NCBI GenBank assembly: GCA_029817715.1
Contig: JARUPY010000009.1
Coordinates: 84,694 to 148,693 of the forward strand
Direction: 5' to 3'
DNA length: 64,000 bases
Source: Melastoma dodecandrum
Taxonomy: Eukaryota > Streptophyta > Magnoliopsida > Myrtales > Melastomataceae
Below are positions 35,188-47,628 of this stretch, in pieces; the first letter of the stretch is position 1, and each line of letters starts with the position of its first letter. Under the pieces are notes generated by a model that was not told the origin of the DNA, searched no databases, and was given only the letters and a program-made list of their open reading frames with translations. The position numbers and the translations under genes are program-made.

Positions 35188-36192
35188 TGTTCGCGTAGAA
35201 AACGGACCATGTCGGAAATATTTGGCAATTGGACTCACAGGGAATTGTATGTGGTCACCAGAAAGATGAATTTCAATGATAAAGGACAAGGTTGTTACAA
35301 ATTCAAAGTTTTACAAAAGTAAACGAACGCTTACAGCCATAAAAAATGAAGGAAAAATGGTGGTACGGATGATGGAGGCGCTGTAGACTTGCTGCTGGAG
35401 GTGCGACTGGAGCTGACGTCACTGCTGACGCTGTAGACTCGTTGTCGCGAAACGCAGGCCTGGTGCTGGCGATACTGCTGACGCTATAGACTCAGTACAG
35501 TGCGCAGTAGATTTGCGCCCCGTGAAGCAGAGTCTGGCGAAGGTCGGATGCGAATGCTAAGGCCTTGGATAAACACCTTAGTGGCGGAGATGCAGGCGGA
35601 GGGTGATCGTCGGAACTACGGTTGCTCGTCCCGGCGGTGGAGCTGATGGTGGAAGTTGAGTGTCGAGACTACGGCTGCTCGCCTCGACGATGGGAATGCT
35701 GGCGGAAGGTTGATCAACGGAGCTACGGTTGCTCACTCCCCTGTTGGAAGGATGACCCAATAAACCCAGGCCGAGGTATCTACTAAACTAAGGGTGACGA
35801 GCAATGCAAAACTTGTGTTTGGCTTATTGGTCGTGTGTTTTCTATGTAGAATCTACTCTCCCTTTTATACTAAATTCTGTAAGTCTTTGCACCCTCCACA
35901 CGTCCTCAAAAAATTCCTTAAATCGTGGCATGATCTTAACCTTTCTCCAGGGATCTCGGAGTTTGTTTTTCTCAGAGATTCTTCTAACCTCCACTCAATG
36001 AGATCGTGCGTGGGACGTGTTCAGGTGAGTTGTAGACTTAGCTCACACTCGTATTTCCAAAAAAGGCGTAGACTTAGGCTGTTGCGGACTGGGGATTCGG
36101 CGTAGTCGACGGGCTATACACTTAGCTAAGGCTTTCGTTCCAATGTGGGCTGTAAACTTAACACAGGCCCAGAATATCCTATCGTGTCAACA
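35188..36192 (-). repeat. 3' LTR of the Tat element (1005 bp, full length)
   Basis: Begins TGTTCGCGTAGAAAACGGAC and ends TCGTGTCAACA in plus-strand reading. About 430 bp in its first half are absent from the partner LTR. Confidence 0.9.
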
Positions 36193-36374
36193 TAAGCCTC
36201 CCTCTTTTTGCTTAGGCAACTTTTCGTCGCCTGAGCATAGTTATCGGATTTTTGGGTTTAAAAGAAGCATTTCGTTTTCCCTCCTTTCACTTACGCCATA
36301 CGTCTCAAAATCTTTTCTCTCCAAGAAACCTCGGTTCTTCTTGAAACCCTAACTTCTTTCCAAAGAAAACTCCG
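36193..36374. other. Polypurine tract and leader of the antisense gene
   Basis: Minus-strand AAAAAGAGGGAGGCTTA (36193-36209) abuts the 3' LTR as the polypurine tract. The same stretch on the plus strand is the leader before the mobile-domain gene at 36375. Confidence 0.65.
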
Positions 36375-39333
36375 ATGTCGACTCTTGGCGCTTTCCAGTG
36401 GTACCAACAACGTGCTGGTCCCGCCGGTGTTGTTCCTACTGAGGACGGCGAGGGTTTAACCCTTGGTCCTGTCTTCGGCGCCCATCTTTTCCCAGACCTC
36501 GTCCCTTACGAGTATCTGAAGACAACATTCCAGATTCCCATCTGCCGGGTAGACTTCGTTGATCCCCTCAACTGGGAGGACAAGAGTGGCTTCCTCTGCT
36601 TTCCTTCCGTAGAGAAAACTCTGTTCCGACAGTGGTTCACTTGCTGGCTGGAGAAGTTGGAGGGCAAACTCAGGACATGCGGTCTTTGGTCCTTCATGAA
36701 GATTACCATGTTTGGGAAGCATTGTGACCCAAGGGTATGTGCTAGTCTACTTCCTCTCTGGATTAGCGAGGTAAACTGCTTCTATCTGCCGGAGGGTCCC
36801 ATGACCATCACTTTAGAGGATATTTACTTCTTGACCGAGAGTAGTGTGGCTGGATCCCCTGTTCGCTTACATTCCTTGGATGGTGACTATCATCCTAAAG
36901 ATATGCTACAGATTCAGAATATAGCAGAGAAGCATCTTAAGATGATCGAGGATCGGTCCCCTGCTGTCTGGGGCAAAGCTGAAGAGGTTGAGTTCTTCAG
37001 CATCTGGCTGAGCAAATACGTTTACTGCTTCGCTGACAAGAGGGTGCCGAAGCTTGTATACAGGATTGCCAATTTCCTGAGCACGGCGAAGAGCAGGGTG
37101 GCTTGGGCACCATTCTTGCTGGGTATTATCTACCAGAGTCTCTATAAGGCCAGCGCGTCTGCCGAGCCTTTCCCAAAATATCCAGCTAGCGGCCTTCTTT
37201 GGATGGTGCATCTATGGGCCTGCATATGGCTTCCAGGACTCTCTGGATATCAGATGCCTCCCGGCGTTGCTAAGGATAGCTGTTATGGGATTTATATGCT
37301 CAAATCTTTCTGCCAGTCGAAGGATCAATGGCTGTGGGCCTCTGTTACAGGGCACATGAAACACCTGGTCGACATTGACCGGAGTGAACGCCGTAACTAG
37401 CACCCACTCCCAGCTGATCATGCCGTCATCAAGCACCGGAAGAAGCTGGAGCCGAGTGTCTACTGGGACTCTGTTCTTACTAGCAGAGTCTTAGCCTGCG
37501 CAACAGAGTCAGGCTTCAGCTTTGAAGTTTATAATCCTCAGCCATGCGCAAGACAGTTGGGTTTTGTCCAAAGCTCTGCAGCCCCATTCTTCGATGATTC
37601 CAACATGGCTTCTAGGAGCAGCTGTGTCCTTTCTAAGGACTCCTTCCAGGCTGCGATGGGTCTCTTATCAAGGAAGACGGAGCTTCGGCGCATGGAATTC
37701 CCTCTTGGGAGCACTATAGTCTACGTCACTGAAGCCTTTTCTAATAAGTGGTCGTTGACTTTTAAGGCTCTTCGCAGCAAGATGAGATTCCTGGATGTCT
37801 CCACAGAGCCGGACCTACATCTCACCACCGAGTTGAAGTTAAAGGCCGGGCAGAAAGTATCAGCTGGTAAGATTTAACAGCTCTCATTTTTACTAATCGC
37901 TTTTTGAAAATGAATGTTTGTTTTCTATATTTCAGCAGCAGTGGATGAATGATCTGGATATAGAGGAGGTACCCCTTCAGAGGCAAGCCTTGCTCCTCCA
38001 GCCAGTCGCTCGACTCGCACGTACCGGCGAGTTCCTGCGCAGAAGGCTAAGGGGTCCAAGGCCGAGGACTCGCCTTCTGCTTTATCAAAGAAGCATGGGA
38101 AGCGAAAGATGCCTTCTCCTCCAGCCTCAGACTCCGATGAAATCCCTATCTCTCAAAGGCAGAAGCAAGCGAGGCTTACTTCCCAGGGGTCTGAATCGTC
38201 TATGCTCCAGACTCCAAGCTCGGTGGCTGCCCAATCTATCACTCCGCCTCCAGAGTATGTGTCATTCCCTTGTGGTTAATGAATAATTCTCTACCAACTC
38301 TTATAATACTTGCTCCTTGCTTTAGGCAATCGTTGGCTTTAATGCCCATAATCTCCATATCGCCAGAAGCATCGTCAGAGCATGAGATGGAAGTAAGCCC
38401 ATTCTTTACCGTTTCTTTTTCTTTTAAAGTTTTGATACCTAATCTCTTTTCTGTTTACAGGATACCTTCCTCCCTACTCCTCAGTTGCTAGCACTTACAG
38501 AGGGGGAAGATGTTACCATCGGAGGGGAAGTCGCAGCGCAGGAAAAGATATGCGCTTCTGAAGGCACTCCTCTTGGCGCCGTAGACCCTACTGTGTCTAC
38601 AGCAGACGTTGCGACTCAGGAGGAGGCAGTCGCTTCGGAGGCTGATCCTGGCATTGATGTACAACCAGCTGCGACGCCTGTCGCTTCTCCTCCTATCTAT
38701 TCTTTAGATGCAACTTCTGGCAAAGGCACATCAAGCGGCGTCAGCGACTATGACCGTGTCATGGAGAATGTGAACCGTATCGCGAAGCTGCTCTGCCATG
38801 AAACCTTCTCTGAAGCTCTCTTTAAGGAGCTACAGGACTGCGTTGCAGAGATGCAAAGTTCTCCGGCAACTAGTGTGCAGATGCTGGCCGCCTGCGAGGA
38901 GTTCAAGTCGCAGTTTTGGACTGAGTGGTCAGCCTATCAAGATGATCTCAAGGTTCACCAGGAAGCTAAATATCATATCCAAGAGAAGCTGACTGCTCAG
39001 TTACAAGAGGCGGATGATATCCAACTCCTCCGGGACCAAAAGGAGGACATGTCCGGGCAACTCCTCCAAGTTCGAAAACGACTACAAGAGCTCTTGGTTC
39101 TTGAGAAAGATCTTAAGGAGCGGATCGCTGTGGTGGACTCTCTGCTCGTTGAACGGATTGCACATGCTTCTGCGCAGCAGGACCAAGATGACTTGATGTC
39201 TTGGTATCGCCGGAAGAACGAGTTCATCTTTAAGCACACCCGTGCCAAGGTTTTGACTCTTCTGTTCGTGGAGGCAACTGGTTCGATTTCCAGGCCGGGT
39301 ACAAGATCAAGCCTGCGACTTCCTCCACGCTAA
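36375..39333 (+). pseudogene. Plant mobile domain (PMD) gene antisense to the Tat element, 4 exons, two stops
   Basis: Exons 36375-37866, 37936-38254, 38326-38392 and 38461-39333 join in phase at GT/AG sites to about 917 codons. Exon 1 holds the plant mobile domain: LWISEVNCFYLPEGPMTITL, ITLEDIYFLTESSVAGSPV, and WLSKYVYCFADKRVP. Exon 2 is Ser/Pro-rich with a basic nuclear-signal-like KKHGKRKM. Exon 4 is acidic, then a long coiled coil (about LRDQKEDMSGQLLQ to LKERIAVVDSLLVERI). TAG at 37398-37400 and TGA at 37950-37952 interrupt an otherwise open frame. Antisense PMD ORFs are known in Tat-lineage elements. Its job there is unknown. It would be transcribed from the 3' LTR side. Confidence 0.82.
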
Positions 39334-39602
39334 AGTTTTTTCCTTTTCATATTTTTCCTGCCGGTTGTAGACAACAAGTCGCAGGGATGACACCCTATAA
39401 ACAAACTCAGTCTACGACCGTGTATTCATTTTTTTATACTATTCTTTTATAATGTAGACAGCATTTAGAGCACAAACTTGCAAGTCCACAACTACATCAA
39501 CATTTTTCTTTGTGCAATTTCTTTAAGAACAGCTGGGAAACGCTTTTCTAAAACCTTCCTATGGGATTCCCAAATGGTCTTTTTATATTGCTTCAAATAT
39601 TC

Positions 39603-40400
39603 CTATTCTAATTCCTCTAGAGCTATATACATAGCTTCATCTTGTAGACTTGATTGTGCAACGCGAAGCGACTTATACCTCATTTCTATGGGTAAAATCG
39701 CATCATGCCCGTAGACTAGCGCGAATGGAGTTTCTCCAGTGCCTTCTCGCTTAGTGACTCTTAGAGCCCATAAGGTGTCATTTAACACTTCATGCCATTT
39801 TCTCGGATTACACCCAATCATCTTTTGGATGCTGTTTTTTACCAGTTTGTTAGATGCTTCAGCCTGCCCATTCGCTTGTGGGTAATACGGGGTAGAGTTC
39901 GAAATTCTGAAGGCAAACTCTTCAGCGAATTCCCTCACCTTGGCATTGTTAAAAGCTGTCCCATTGTCCACAACGACGTTTTGAGGAATGCCAAAGCGAT
40001 AGATGATGTAAGTTCGCAAGAAATCAATCACTTCGCTGTGGTCAATTCTCTTGTAAACTTGAGCTTCTATCCACTTAGTGAAGTAGTCTGTTGCTACCAA
40101 GATGAACGCGTCCCCTCGACTAGAATGAGGGTGAATTTCTCCTATTATATCTAAAGCCCAAGTTCTAAAAGGCCAAGGCTTGACTATGGGAATCAGGTCA
40201 GTTGCTGGTGCACGAGTCGACGGGCCGTGTCGCTGGCAATCTTGACACCCCCTAGCCATTTCAATACAATTTTTCATCATTGATGGCCAATAAAACCCGT
40301 GTCTCCGAATAATCCAACACATTTTAATTCCCGATTGATACGATCGCAGAGCCCTTCATGGGTTTCTAACATTATTGGGGTAGCTTCTTCTAAGTCTACA
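39603..40400 (-). pseudogene. Tat integrase
   Basis: GFYWPSMMKNC with CQDCQRHG gives part of the HHCC finger; the core follows with ALDIIGEI, VVDNGTAFNN and NGQAEASNKLVK. The N-terminal finger histidines lie in another frame at about 40330-40390, so a frameshift separates them. The end at 39603 is a natural stop. Confidence 0.85.
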
Positions 40401-41438
40401 CACCTCAGGAGTACTCCATTAGTATCTTTCTTATAGAGGACACCATCTAGAAGAACATACGCTAGTGCCTGGACTTTAATTCGCTGTTTAACCTTTTGAC
40501 TCGGATCAGAGAGAAAATCTATTATTGGTTTTCTCCAATCTTCATCTTGCTTCATTATGTTTATAGCCATGACATTATTTCTTGGCTGCAAATGCGACTC
40601 TATTTCTATCAAATCCCCTAAGTTAACTTTCCCTTTATAACCTGAGGCGAGTTGTGCCAAATTATTAGCTACTCTGTTTTCGTCGCGGCTTATGAAATGA
40701 AAAGTTATGTTTTCGAAGCGTGCGACCAATTGCCGAACTATATCAAGGTAAGGTCGCAACTTCTCTTGACACGAACACTCCTCATTTACCTGGTTGATAA
40801 CCAACTGGGAATCACCCTTGATTCGAACTCGCCCTACTTTTAATGAAAGGAGTTCTTTTAGCGCTGTTGGTTGACAATTTGTGTAAACGAAAGGCCAGCC
40901 TGATGTCTCTGCCCATAGGAGACATTATATGAACTCCTATCCCTGCTCTGTTTCTTGTAGATGAACCATCAAACCACGCCTGCCAGATATCGTCAATTTT
41001 CTCCTCTTGATCTATCGACAGGTCCGGGTCATGATCCACTAGGAAATCAGCTAATACCTGTCCTTTGACCGACTGCTGGGATTTGTACCTCAAATCATAC
41101 GGGGAAAGGATTAGGCTCCATTTGCTGATACGTCCGGCCAGTAATGGACTTTCAAAGAAATATTTAATTATGGGCGACTTAGACACTACGTAGACTTCCC
41201 TGTTCCCAATGTAGTGTCTAAGTTTCATTACGGCATAGAATACCGACAGGCATAATTTTTCTTTTGGAGTGTATCTAACCTCGGTCGGGGTTAGCTGTCT
41301 TGATAGATAGTAGACTGCCCTTTCGCGCCCGTCCTGATCTGTTTCTGCCAACATTGCGCCTATTGTTATTCCCGTAGCTGCTACGTAAAGAATGAAAGGC
41401 TTTCCTTGTTGAGGGGGAATCAGAACCGGTGCATGCAT
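40401..41438 (-). pseudogene. Tat dual RNase H region
   Basis: The classical RNase H part has AATGITIGAMLAETDQDG and VYYLSRQLTPTEVRYTPKEK. A second, plant-type RNase H follows: WQAWFDGSSTRNRAGIGVHI, then after a frameshift near 40810 FHFISRDENRVANNLAQLAS. The catalytic DGS and ...DENRVAN residues are visible. A second RNase H is a hallmark of the Tat lineage. Confidence 0.82.
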
Positions 41439-41449
41439 TAAGTATCCTT

Positions 41450-42505
41450 TTAGGTATTAAAAGCCTCTTCGTGTTTTTCAGTCCATTTATATTCGATCCT
41501 TCCTCTTAACAGATTAGAGAAGGCTTTTGTCTTTCCTGCGACATTCCCTATGAACCTGCGCAGGTAATTAACTTTCCCTAAAAAAGCTTGCAATTCTTTC
41601 TTATTCCTTGGTGCTGACAGGCTCTGAATGGCTTTCACTTTATTTTGATCAACCTCAATGCCACGTTGATGCACTAGGAATCCTAGGAAATGCCCTGCCT
41701 TGACTCCAAAGGCACACTTAAGAGGATTCAACTTCAGTTGGTGCATCCTCATTTTCAAAAAGGCACTTCTCAAATGTTCAACATGTAACTCTTCCTTTGT
41801 CGACTTGACCACTATGTCGTCGATGTAGACTTCTATCGTTTTTCCTAGATAGGCATCAAATATGGTGTTCATTGCTCGCTGATAGGTAGCCCCAGCATTT
41901 TTCAAACCGAAAGGCATTACTACCCATTCAAAAATGCCTAGCGGACACCTAAACGCGGTTTTGTGAACATCTTCTTCTGCGATGAAGATCTGGTTGTAAC
42001 CCGAAAAGCCGTCCATAAAGGACATGACTTGATGGCCCGCAGTTTTGTCTATAAGGTCATCCGCGACAGGCATAAGATATTCATCCTTAGGGGTGGCACG
42101 ATTTAAATCTCTGAAATCTACGCAAACTCTGATCTTTCCGTTCTTCTTTAATACAAGAACAATGCTAGAGATCCATTCCGTATAACGTGAGGTCCTTATA
42201 TATCCTGCCCGAAAGAGCTTTTTTACTTCTTCAGACACCAATTGCGTCACTTCTCTAGACATTCGTCTTGGAGCCTGTTGCACTGGCTTAAAATCTTTCT
42301 TAATAGGCAAAGTGTGTTCTACCAGTCTACGGTCTAGCCCTGGCATTTCGGTGTATTCCCAAGCGAAGCAATCTTTAAATTCCTCAAGTGCATCCCTGAT
42401 CGCATCAAAGAACTCTTTATTTATTGACGAACTAATGAAAAGATTCCTAGGAGAAGCCTCGCTTCCCAAATTAACACTGACTAAAGGATCACATGGGATC
42501 ATCAA
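41450..42505 (-). pseudogene. Tat reverse transcriptase
   Basis: An uninterrupted RT domain with KKNGKIRVCVDFRDLNRATP, FMDGFSGYNQI, VMPFGLKNAGATYQRAM and the catalytic YIDD in IEVYIDDIVVK (about 41816-41827), then the thumb region FLGKVNYLRRFI. The frame breaks on both sides, so the polyprotein cannot be made as one chain. Confidence 0.9.
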
Positions 42506-42674
42506 AGATTCACGACCGTTGTTACCACCAAGACTAGTGGAGACGGGGTTATTACAAGCATCGGGCGCTTTAAGCCCTGTTAAATTTATTGCTAAAGACG
42601 ATGTAGACTGGTCCCAGACTCAGAGTCGCTGGAGGACATCAGCGACCGTCGCATTCCTCTTTTCATTATGGACC

Positions 42675-44086
42675 TTAAGTTCCTTCCTTCAGGAGTCTAT
42701 CGGGTTCCAATTCCGCTCCGGCACTTTGTTGAGCCCCTAAAGCTTCTCTCTTGTCGCTTTTGTCTCCGCTATTTCTGCTTTCCTCAACGGGGTCCTCGCC
42801 TGAATTAACCTCTTGCAAGACCTCCTCTATGTCTTTGTTAGTGAACTCGTCTCCCCAACCTGTCGGGATGATTGGGCCACTCTCAGGTTTGGGATGCAAT
42901 GTCCCGTAGTCTACGATGTAATCGAATTTTCCGGACGGCTGGCCTAGGGGACCGACTGTAGGATCACCCAACTCGTATCGCTGCTGTAGAGTAAGGTCTT
43001 TCTCGGTCTTGTTTGTCTCTGCATGCAAAATATCTCTATTACAACAGGAATAACCATCAGCCTTAATGATTTCAACATCAGAATCAAGCCACAACATTAA
43101 TTCCCTATGTAAAGTAGAGGGTATAGCGGCGGCTTTATGAAGCCAATCGCGACCAAGCAAAGCGTTGAAGGTAGGAACTATGTCTATGACGAAAAAGGCA
43201 GTTTCTTTTTCCTATCGACCCACACCTAGGTGTACTGAGAAGATCCCTAAGCATTCTGATTTCCTGCCATTGAAGCCACTCACGGCTACATCCGTTTTTA
43301 CCAGGTCGCACGGCTTATATCCAAGCATTTTAAACCGGACAACGGCAGTACGTTTATAGTGGCTCCATTGTCTACTAAGACGCGGTTCACCACAGTACCA
43401 TCAAAGGTGGCAGTGATGTACAAGGAATGCATGTGTTGTTTCATACTATCCGATGGCTTCTTAAGCCAATGGAGAGGGAAGCCCGACGGGTAAATTAAAG
43501 GATGAGGAAGAGGTGACTTACCTCTCGAGGCCTCTGTATCTTTCACCCTGGCGAAGTCTACGGGCAAAGTGATGGCATTACACCCTACGATCACCTCCTT
43601 ACTACCATTAGCATCACTCGATAACTCGCTCCGAAGAGGAGTATAATCGAAATTTGAGCCAGGCTCTTCCGAATGGTCCGTAGACTCGTTGCATTCGGCT
43701 TCCATATTTGGTTTCTTCGCGTGAAGTTGGGCATGCGGAGCGACCAACGTCGGGGTAGGTCTAGGCCTTTTGGCGACGTGACTTAAACGTCTGTCTCTCC
43801 TTTTCCGGGTCTGTGGTGGTAAAGTTGTTTTACCCACAGCTTTCTGCCAATATTTCGAAGGATTAGTCGCCTTCACCATTCTTGATTTCTTAGAATCAAT
43901 GGTGGTCTGACATACCTCAACGAAGTCCTCAACGAACGGATCATATCCCACGACTGTTCGTGACGGTCCCTGTTTCATTTCCGAATTATGTAAGGGGTTT
44001 CGGGTACCTGTAGTCGCATGGTAAGCTGGCTGGACCACGATCTCTCCATTTGCTGATAGGTCTACGAGCTTGAGAAAATAGCTCAC
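42675..44086 (-). pseudogene. Tat protease and flanking linker, frame-broken
   Basis: The protease active site LVDNGATINVLP lies near 43350-43385. Upstream is a low-complexity linker, downstream MLGRDWLHKAAAIPSTLHRE continues in another frame to 42675. At least one frameshift, near 43300, separates the halves, and the chain does not join in frame to the RT. Confidence 0.75.
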
Positions 44087-44137
44087 ACAGCATGCCGTAC
44101 AGAGTTGCGTAATCAGAATCCTGTTTCGCTCGATCAG

Positions 44138-46645
44138 TTAGCACTTCTGGCACAGCAACCTCTCGTCCAAGAACTGAGCGATCGGCGGTCCCATTTTGAT
44201 TGCTTGGGCGTCAACTTTATATGAGCCATACCTTGGCTTAACTCCTTTCCTCTGTGCTTCATCGCCTCGCTGCGCTCTATCAGTCGCACTTGCTAGAGGG
44301 TGCGATTCATGGGTGTGACCATCATTTTCCGGCTTAGCTTTGTGCTGGATTAGCGAATTGTCGAACTCCAATTGTCGCCTGGAGCGCTCCACAGCATGAG
44401 AGTGGTGTTCGGGCGCCCTTCCTCTACCATGGGGACCACCTCTGCCTCCTCGAATCGCTACCCTGCGTTCCAAACTCGGTGGACTTTTGAACCCTCTTTG
44501 CGAATTATTGGGGGCGATTCGTGGTCCCGAGGAACCTATTCCCATTGCCACCTCCTCAAGCGGAGTCATATCATACCAGGCGTCGCCTTGATTAGCCTGC
44601 AGATACTTCCGAAAGGTGTTACACTTATCAGTAGTGTGCGTGTCGTCCATGTGCCAACAGCAGAGGTTACTGGCAATTGCTTTGGCTGGGCAGGTAATTA
44701 CCCCCTTGTCAGCCAGTCTACGGAACAGGGCATTCGCCACCACGGTCTCTCCAGATACTTTTGTGTCCTGTGGGGAGAAACCATTGTCAGCTTCTATGAG
44801 ATTTATGTCTACATCAGAAATGTCAAACATATGAATAGCGATTTCATCATCAAATGGTTTCTCGTCAACCATAGTGACTTCGTCGACTTCAGGAAAACAT
44901 AACTCTTTTGCCTTTATGAGGTCTTGAATAATGTTCCTAAAGGATAAGCAATCATTGGTCGTGTGTGTAAACGACCCATGCCATTTGCAAAATTTCCTAG
45001 ACTTTTCTCTATTTGTCTGGGGGGTCCTATGGCCTGGCTTCAACTTAATTCGTTTTCGCTGGAAAAGCCAGTCAAAGATCGCATCCGCTTTGTCGACGTC
45101 AAAAGAGTATTTCCTTTCCTCCACTGTTTTCTGGGATGCTTTTGCTTTGGAATTCCTCCGTGTTAATGGCTCACAAACGGTAGCCTCCCCTTTTATGAAC
45201 TCGGCCATGTCTACCTCAACAGTCTCTAGCTGATAGGTGCGCGTAGACTGGGCTTCTTCCAACAATAATTGATGGTACTCAGTCGCTCTCCTGGCGAGAT
45301 CGTAAAGGTCGGTGAACCTCTCCCCCTGTAATTTCTTTTTAAAAGGGATAGATAAGGCATTTAATGCCACCATGAGTTGATCTCTTTCTGGGATTGCTGG
45401 CCTACAGCGAAACAGTGCTTTCCGCAAGCGCATCAGAAACTGCCCTGGATGTTCACCAGCGGCCTGCTTCAAGCGCATCACTTCAAAGATCGACAAGGGC
45501 GAGTCCAAGCGGGCAAATGCCTTCATAAAGCTACTCTGCATCTCTGTCCATGATGCCACCGATCCAGGGGGTAGACTAGCGTACCATGTAAAGGCATCTC
45601 CCGTGAGGGAGTTTGGAAACAACTTTAGTTTCCAAAAATCATTGGCTGCAGCTTCCCCGAGTTGATGGGTGAATCGCGCTATATGCTCCAGAGGGGTCAT
45701 CTCATCCTCTCCTGAGAAGCGGGTGAAGTCAGGCACTCTACACCCTCTGGGCAATGGGAATTCCCTGTCAACATATGCCGGATAAGGACTCCTGTAGAAG
45801 TTAGGATCATCCTGTCTCACGACTCCGGGTACCATCTGTTCTAGCACTTGAGCTATCGTTTCCCTCAAATTTAATGGGGGTGGACGACTAGCCGGTTCTC
45901 GTATAGGGTCTTGACCCCATCTTTCTCCTGCGTAAGGCGCTCTTTCAACGCCCTTCGCTGGCAGTGAGTCTACAGGGACTTTAGTATAAAAACTTTCTAC
46001 CCGGGACGGACCCCTTGCGCTTGGCAAGTCTCCTGGCGGAATTTCATCTATGGGGGCTTTTCCAGGTCGACGAGCGGGGACAGAAGGTGCATATCTATTT
46101 GTCTCACCTTGAGCCTCGCCGTACTCGTCCTCTAGGTTTACCGCATAGACGGCATTTTGCATCCATTCTGTAGGCGATCGAGAAGAGGCTGGCCTAGAAG
46201 GGGATGTCCTGTCCTTCAATTATGCAGGGTATTGGTTATCACCATTCCAAGGATCATCATTTTGGAAAGAGACACTCCTTTTCTCAGTGCGCCGCGCATC
46301 ACCTATAAAGGAGAATTCCCTGTCTATGGGGTTGTTCGCACCTGCGACAGCACTGGGCCTATTTAAGGCACTGATTTGCTCTAGAATCCGAGTTATATTG
46401 TTTTCCAGTCCAGATATCCGTCTGTCGACCAAATTCTTCATATCGTTAAATTCCTTGTGGAATTCGAGCCTCGATATGAATTCGGAAGGCGCGTGACCCA
46501 CGAACTCGGTTTGTGTCTCGTTCAACTGACCACTTAGGGCCACATTTTCAGTGATCGCATCCCCTGTTTGAAAAGTACCATCTCCATCTAATGGAGGTGG
46601 GGGATCGCGGTTCGCACCACTTCTAGTATTTTTTGCCATCTGCAA
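44138..46645 (-). pseudogene. Tat gag, one in-frame stop
   Basis: A single frame from ATG at 46645. TAA at 46220-46222 splits it; the rest is open to 44138. Capsid-like residues FWKLKLFPNSLTGDAFTWYA and LSIFEVMRLKQAAGEHPGQF are followed by variant zinc-knuckle motifs FCKWHGSFTHTTNDC and CCWHMDDTHTTDKC, and an Arg/Gly-rich stretch. The family assignment to Tat gag is from these motifs. Confidence 0.85.
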
Positions 46646-46665
46646 ATATGAGGTATTTTACTTGC

Positions 46666-46684
46666 TCCCACTGTGGTCGCCAAA
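46666..46684 (-). other. Primer binding site of the Tat element
   Basis: Minus-strand TTTGGCGACCACAGTGGGA, four bases inside the 5' LTR. It resembles the TGGCGACTCCGCTGGGGA type used by Tat/Ogre elements. Confidence 0.7.
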
Positions 46685-46688
46685 GACG

Positions 46689-47259
46689 TGTTCGCGTAGA
46701 AAACGGACCACGTCGGAAATATTTGGCAATTCGGAAAACGGCTGCTCGCCTCGACGATGGGAGTGCTGGCGGAAGGTTGATCAACGGAGCTACGGTTACT
46801 CACTCCGCTGTTGGAAGGATGACCCAATAAACCCAGGCCGAGGTATCTACTAAAGTAAGGGTGACGAGCAATACAAAGCTTGTGTTTGGCTGATTGATCG
46901 TGTGTTTTCTAAGTAGAATCTACTCTCCCTTTTATACTAAATTCTGTAAGTCTTTGCACGCTCCACACGTCCTCAAAAAATCCCTTAAATCGTGGCATGA
47001 TCTTAACCTTTCTCCAGGGATCTCGGAGTTTGTTTTTCTCAGAGATTCTTCTAACCTCCACTCAATGAGATCGTGCGTGGGACGTGTTCATGTGAGTTAT
47101 AGACTTAGCTCACACTCGTATTTCCAAAAAAGGCGTAGACTTAGGCTGTTGCGGACTGGGGATTCGGCGTAGTCGACGGGCTATAGACTTAGCTAAGGCC
47201 TTCGTTCCAATGTGGGCTGTAAACTTAACACAGACCCAGAATATCCTATCGTGTCAACA
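46689..47259 (-). repeat. 5' LTR of the Tat element (571 bp, internally deleted)
   Basis: Aligns to both ends of the 1005-bp partner but lacks about 430 bp just after TTTGGCAATT (left copy about 35230-35660). Several substitutions also separate the two copies. Confidence 0.88.
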
Positions 47260-47628
47260 CCTCCGAGATGTGTTCCCCAGAAAAGAAGGCACGACTTTTA
47301 AGATGCTTCCATTAGCTATGAGAGGCGCCACTCATTGTTCTGCTCAAGATGCAAGACAATCTGCTGGTTTTCATGGTAATCCAACGGGTTTATTCAGTTC
47401 CCAGACGATGACGAGCCATCACATCCTAAGTCGTCGCTGGAACAACCGAGTCCAGCATGAAACTAGGGCTATCCAGCAATTCGAATTGAATTTGCTGCCT
47501 TCCTTGCCTCAGAATAGTGGCGATGCTACCCATGCTCCAGAAGAGAGGATTCCAGATAATTCAAGGGTCGATGATCCAAGGTCTAGGGAGGCCACACCAT
47601 CGAGCACGAATGATCTACAGCCACTCCG
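47260..47628. other. Host sequence right of the Tat element, unassigned
   Basis: A plus-strand frame is open here and contains Ser/Asn-rich residues, but no family could be recognised. It leads into the oxygenase remnant. Confidence 0.3.

Larger units (their letters stand above)
35188..47259 (-). mobile_element. Tat-lineage Ty3/gypsy element with an antisense gene
   Basis: LTRs at 35188-36192 and 46689-47259, each bounded by TGTT...AACA. The flanks share CTCC (35184-35187 and 47260-47263), so a 4- or 5-bp duplication is likely but not perfect. Gag to integrase runs on the minus strand in broken frames. A second RNase H domain after the usual one, and an extra spliced gene on the opposite strand, are features of the Tat lineage. 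Scattered stops and the unequal LTRs show it is older than the Athila element. It lies in the same disrupted host locus. Confidence 0.9.

Noticed and set aside
36375..39333. PMD gene as a host gene lying between two separate LTRs
   Set aside because: It sits between a matched LTR pair with primer site and polypurine tract, and antisense PMD genes are known in this lineage.
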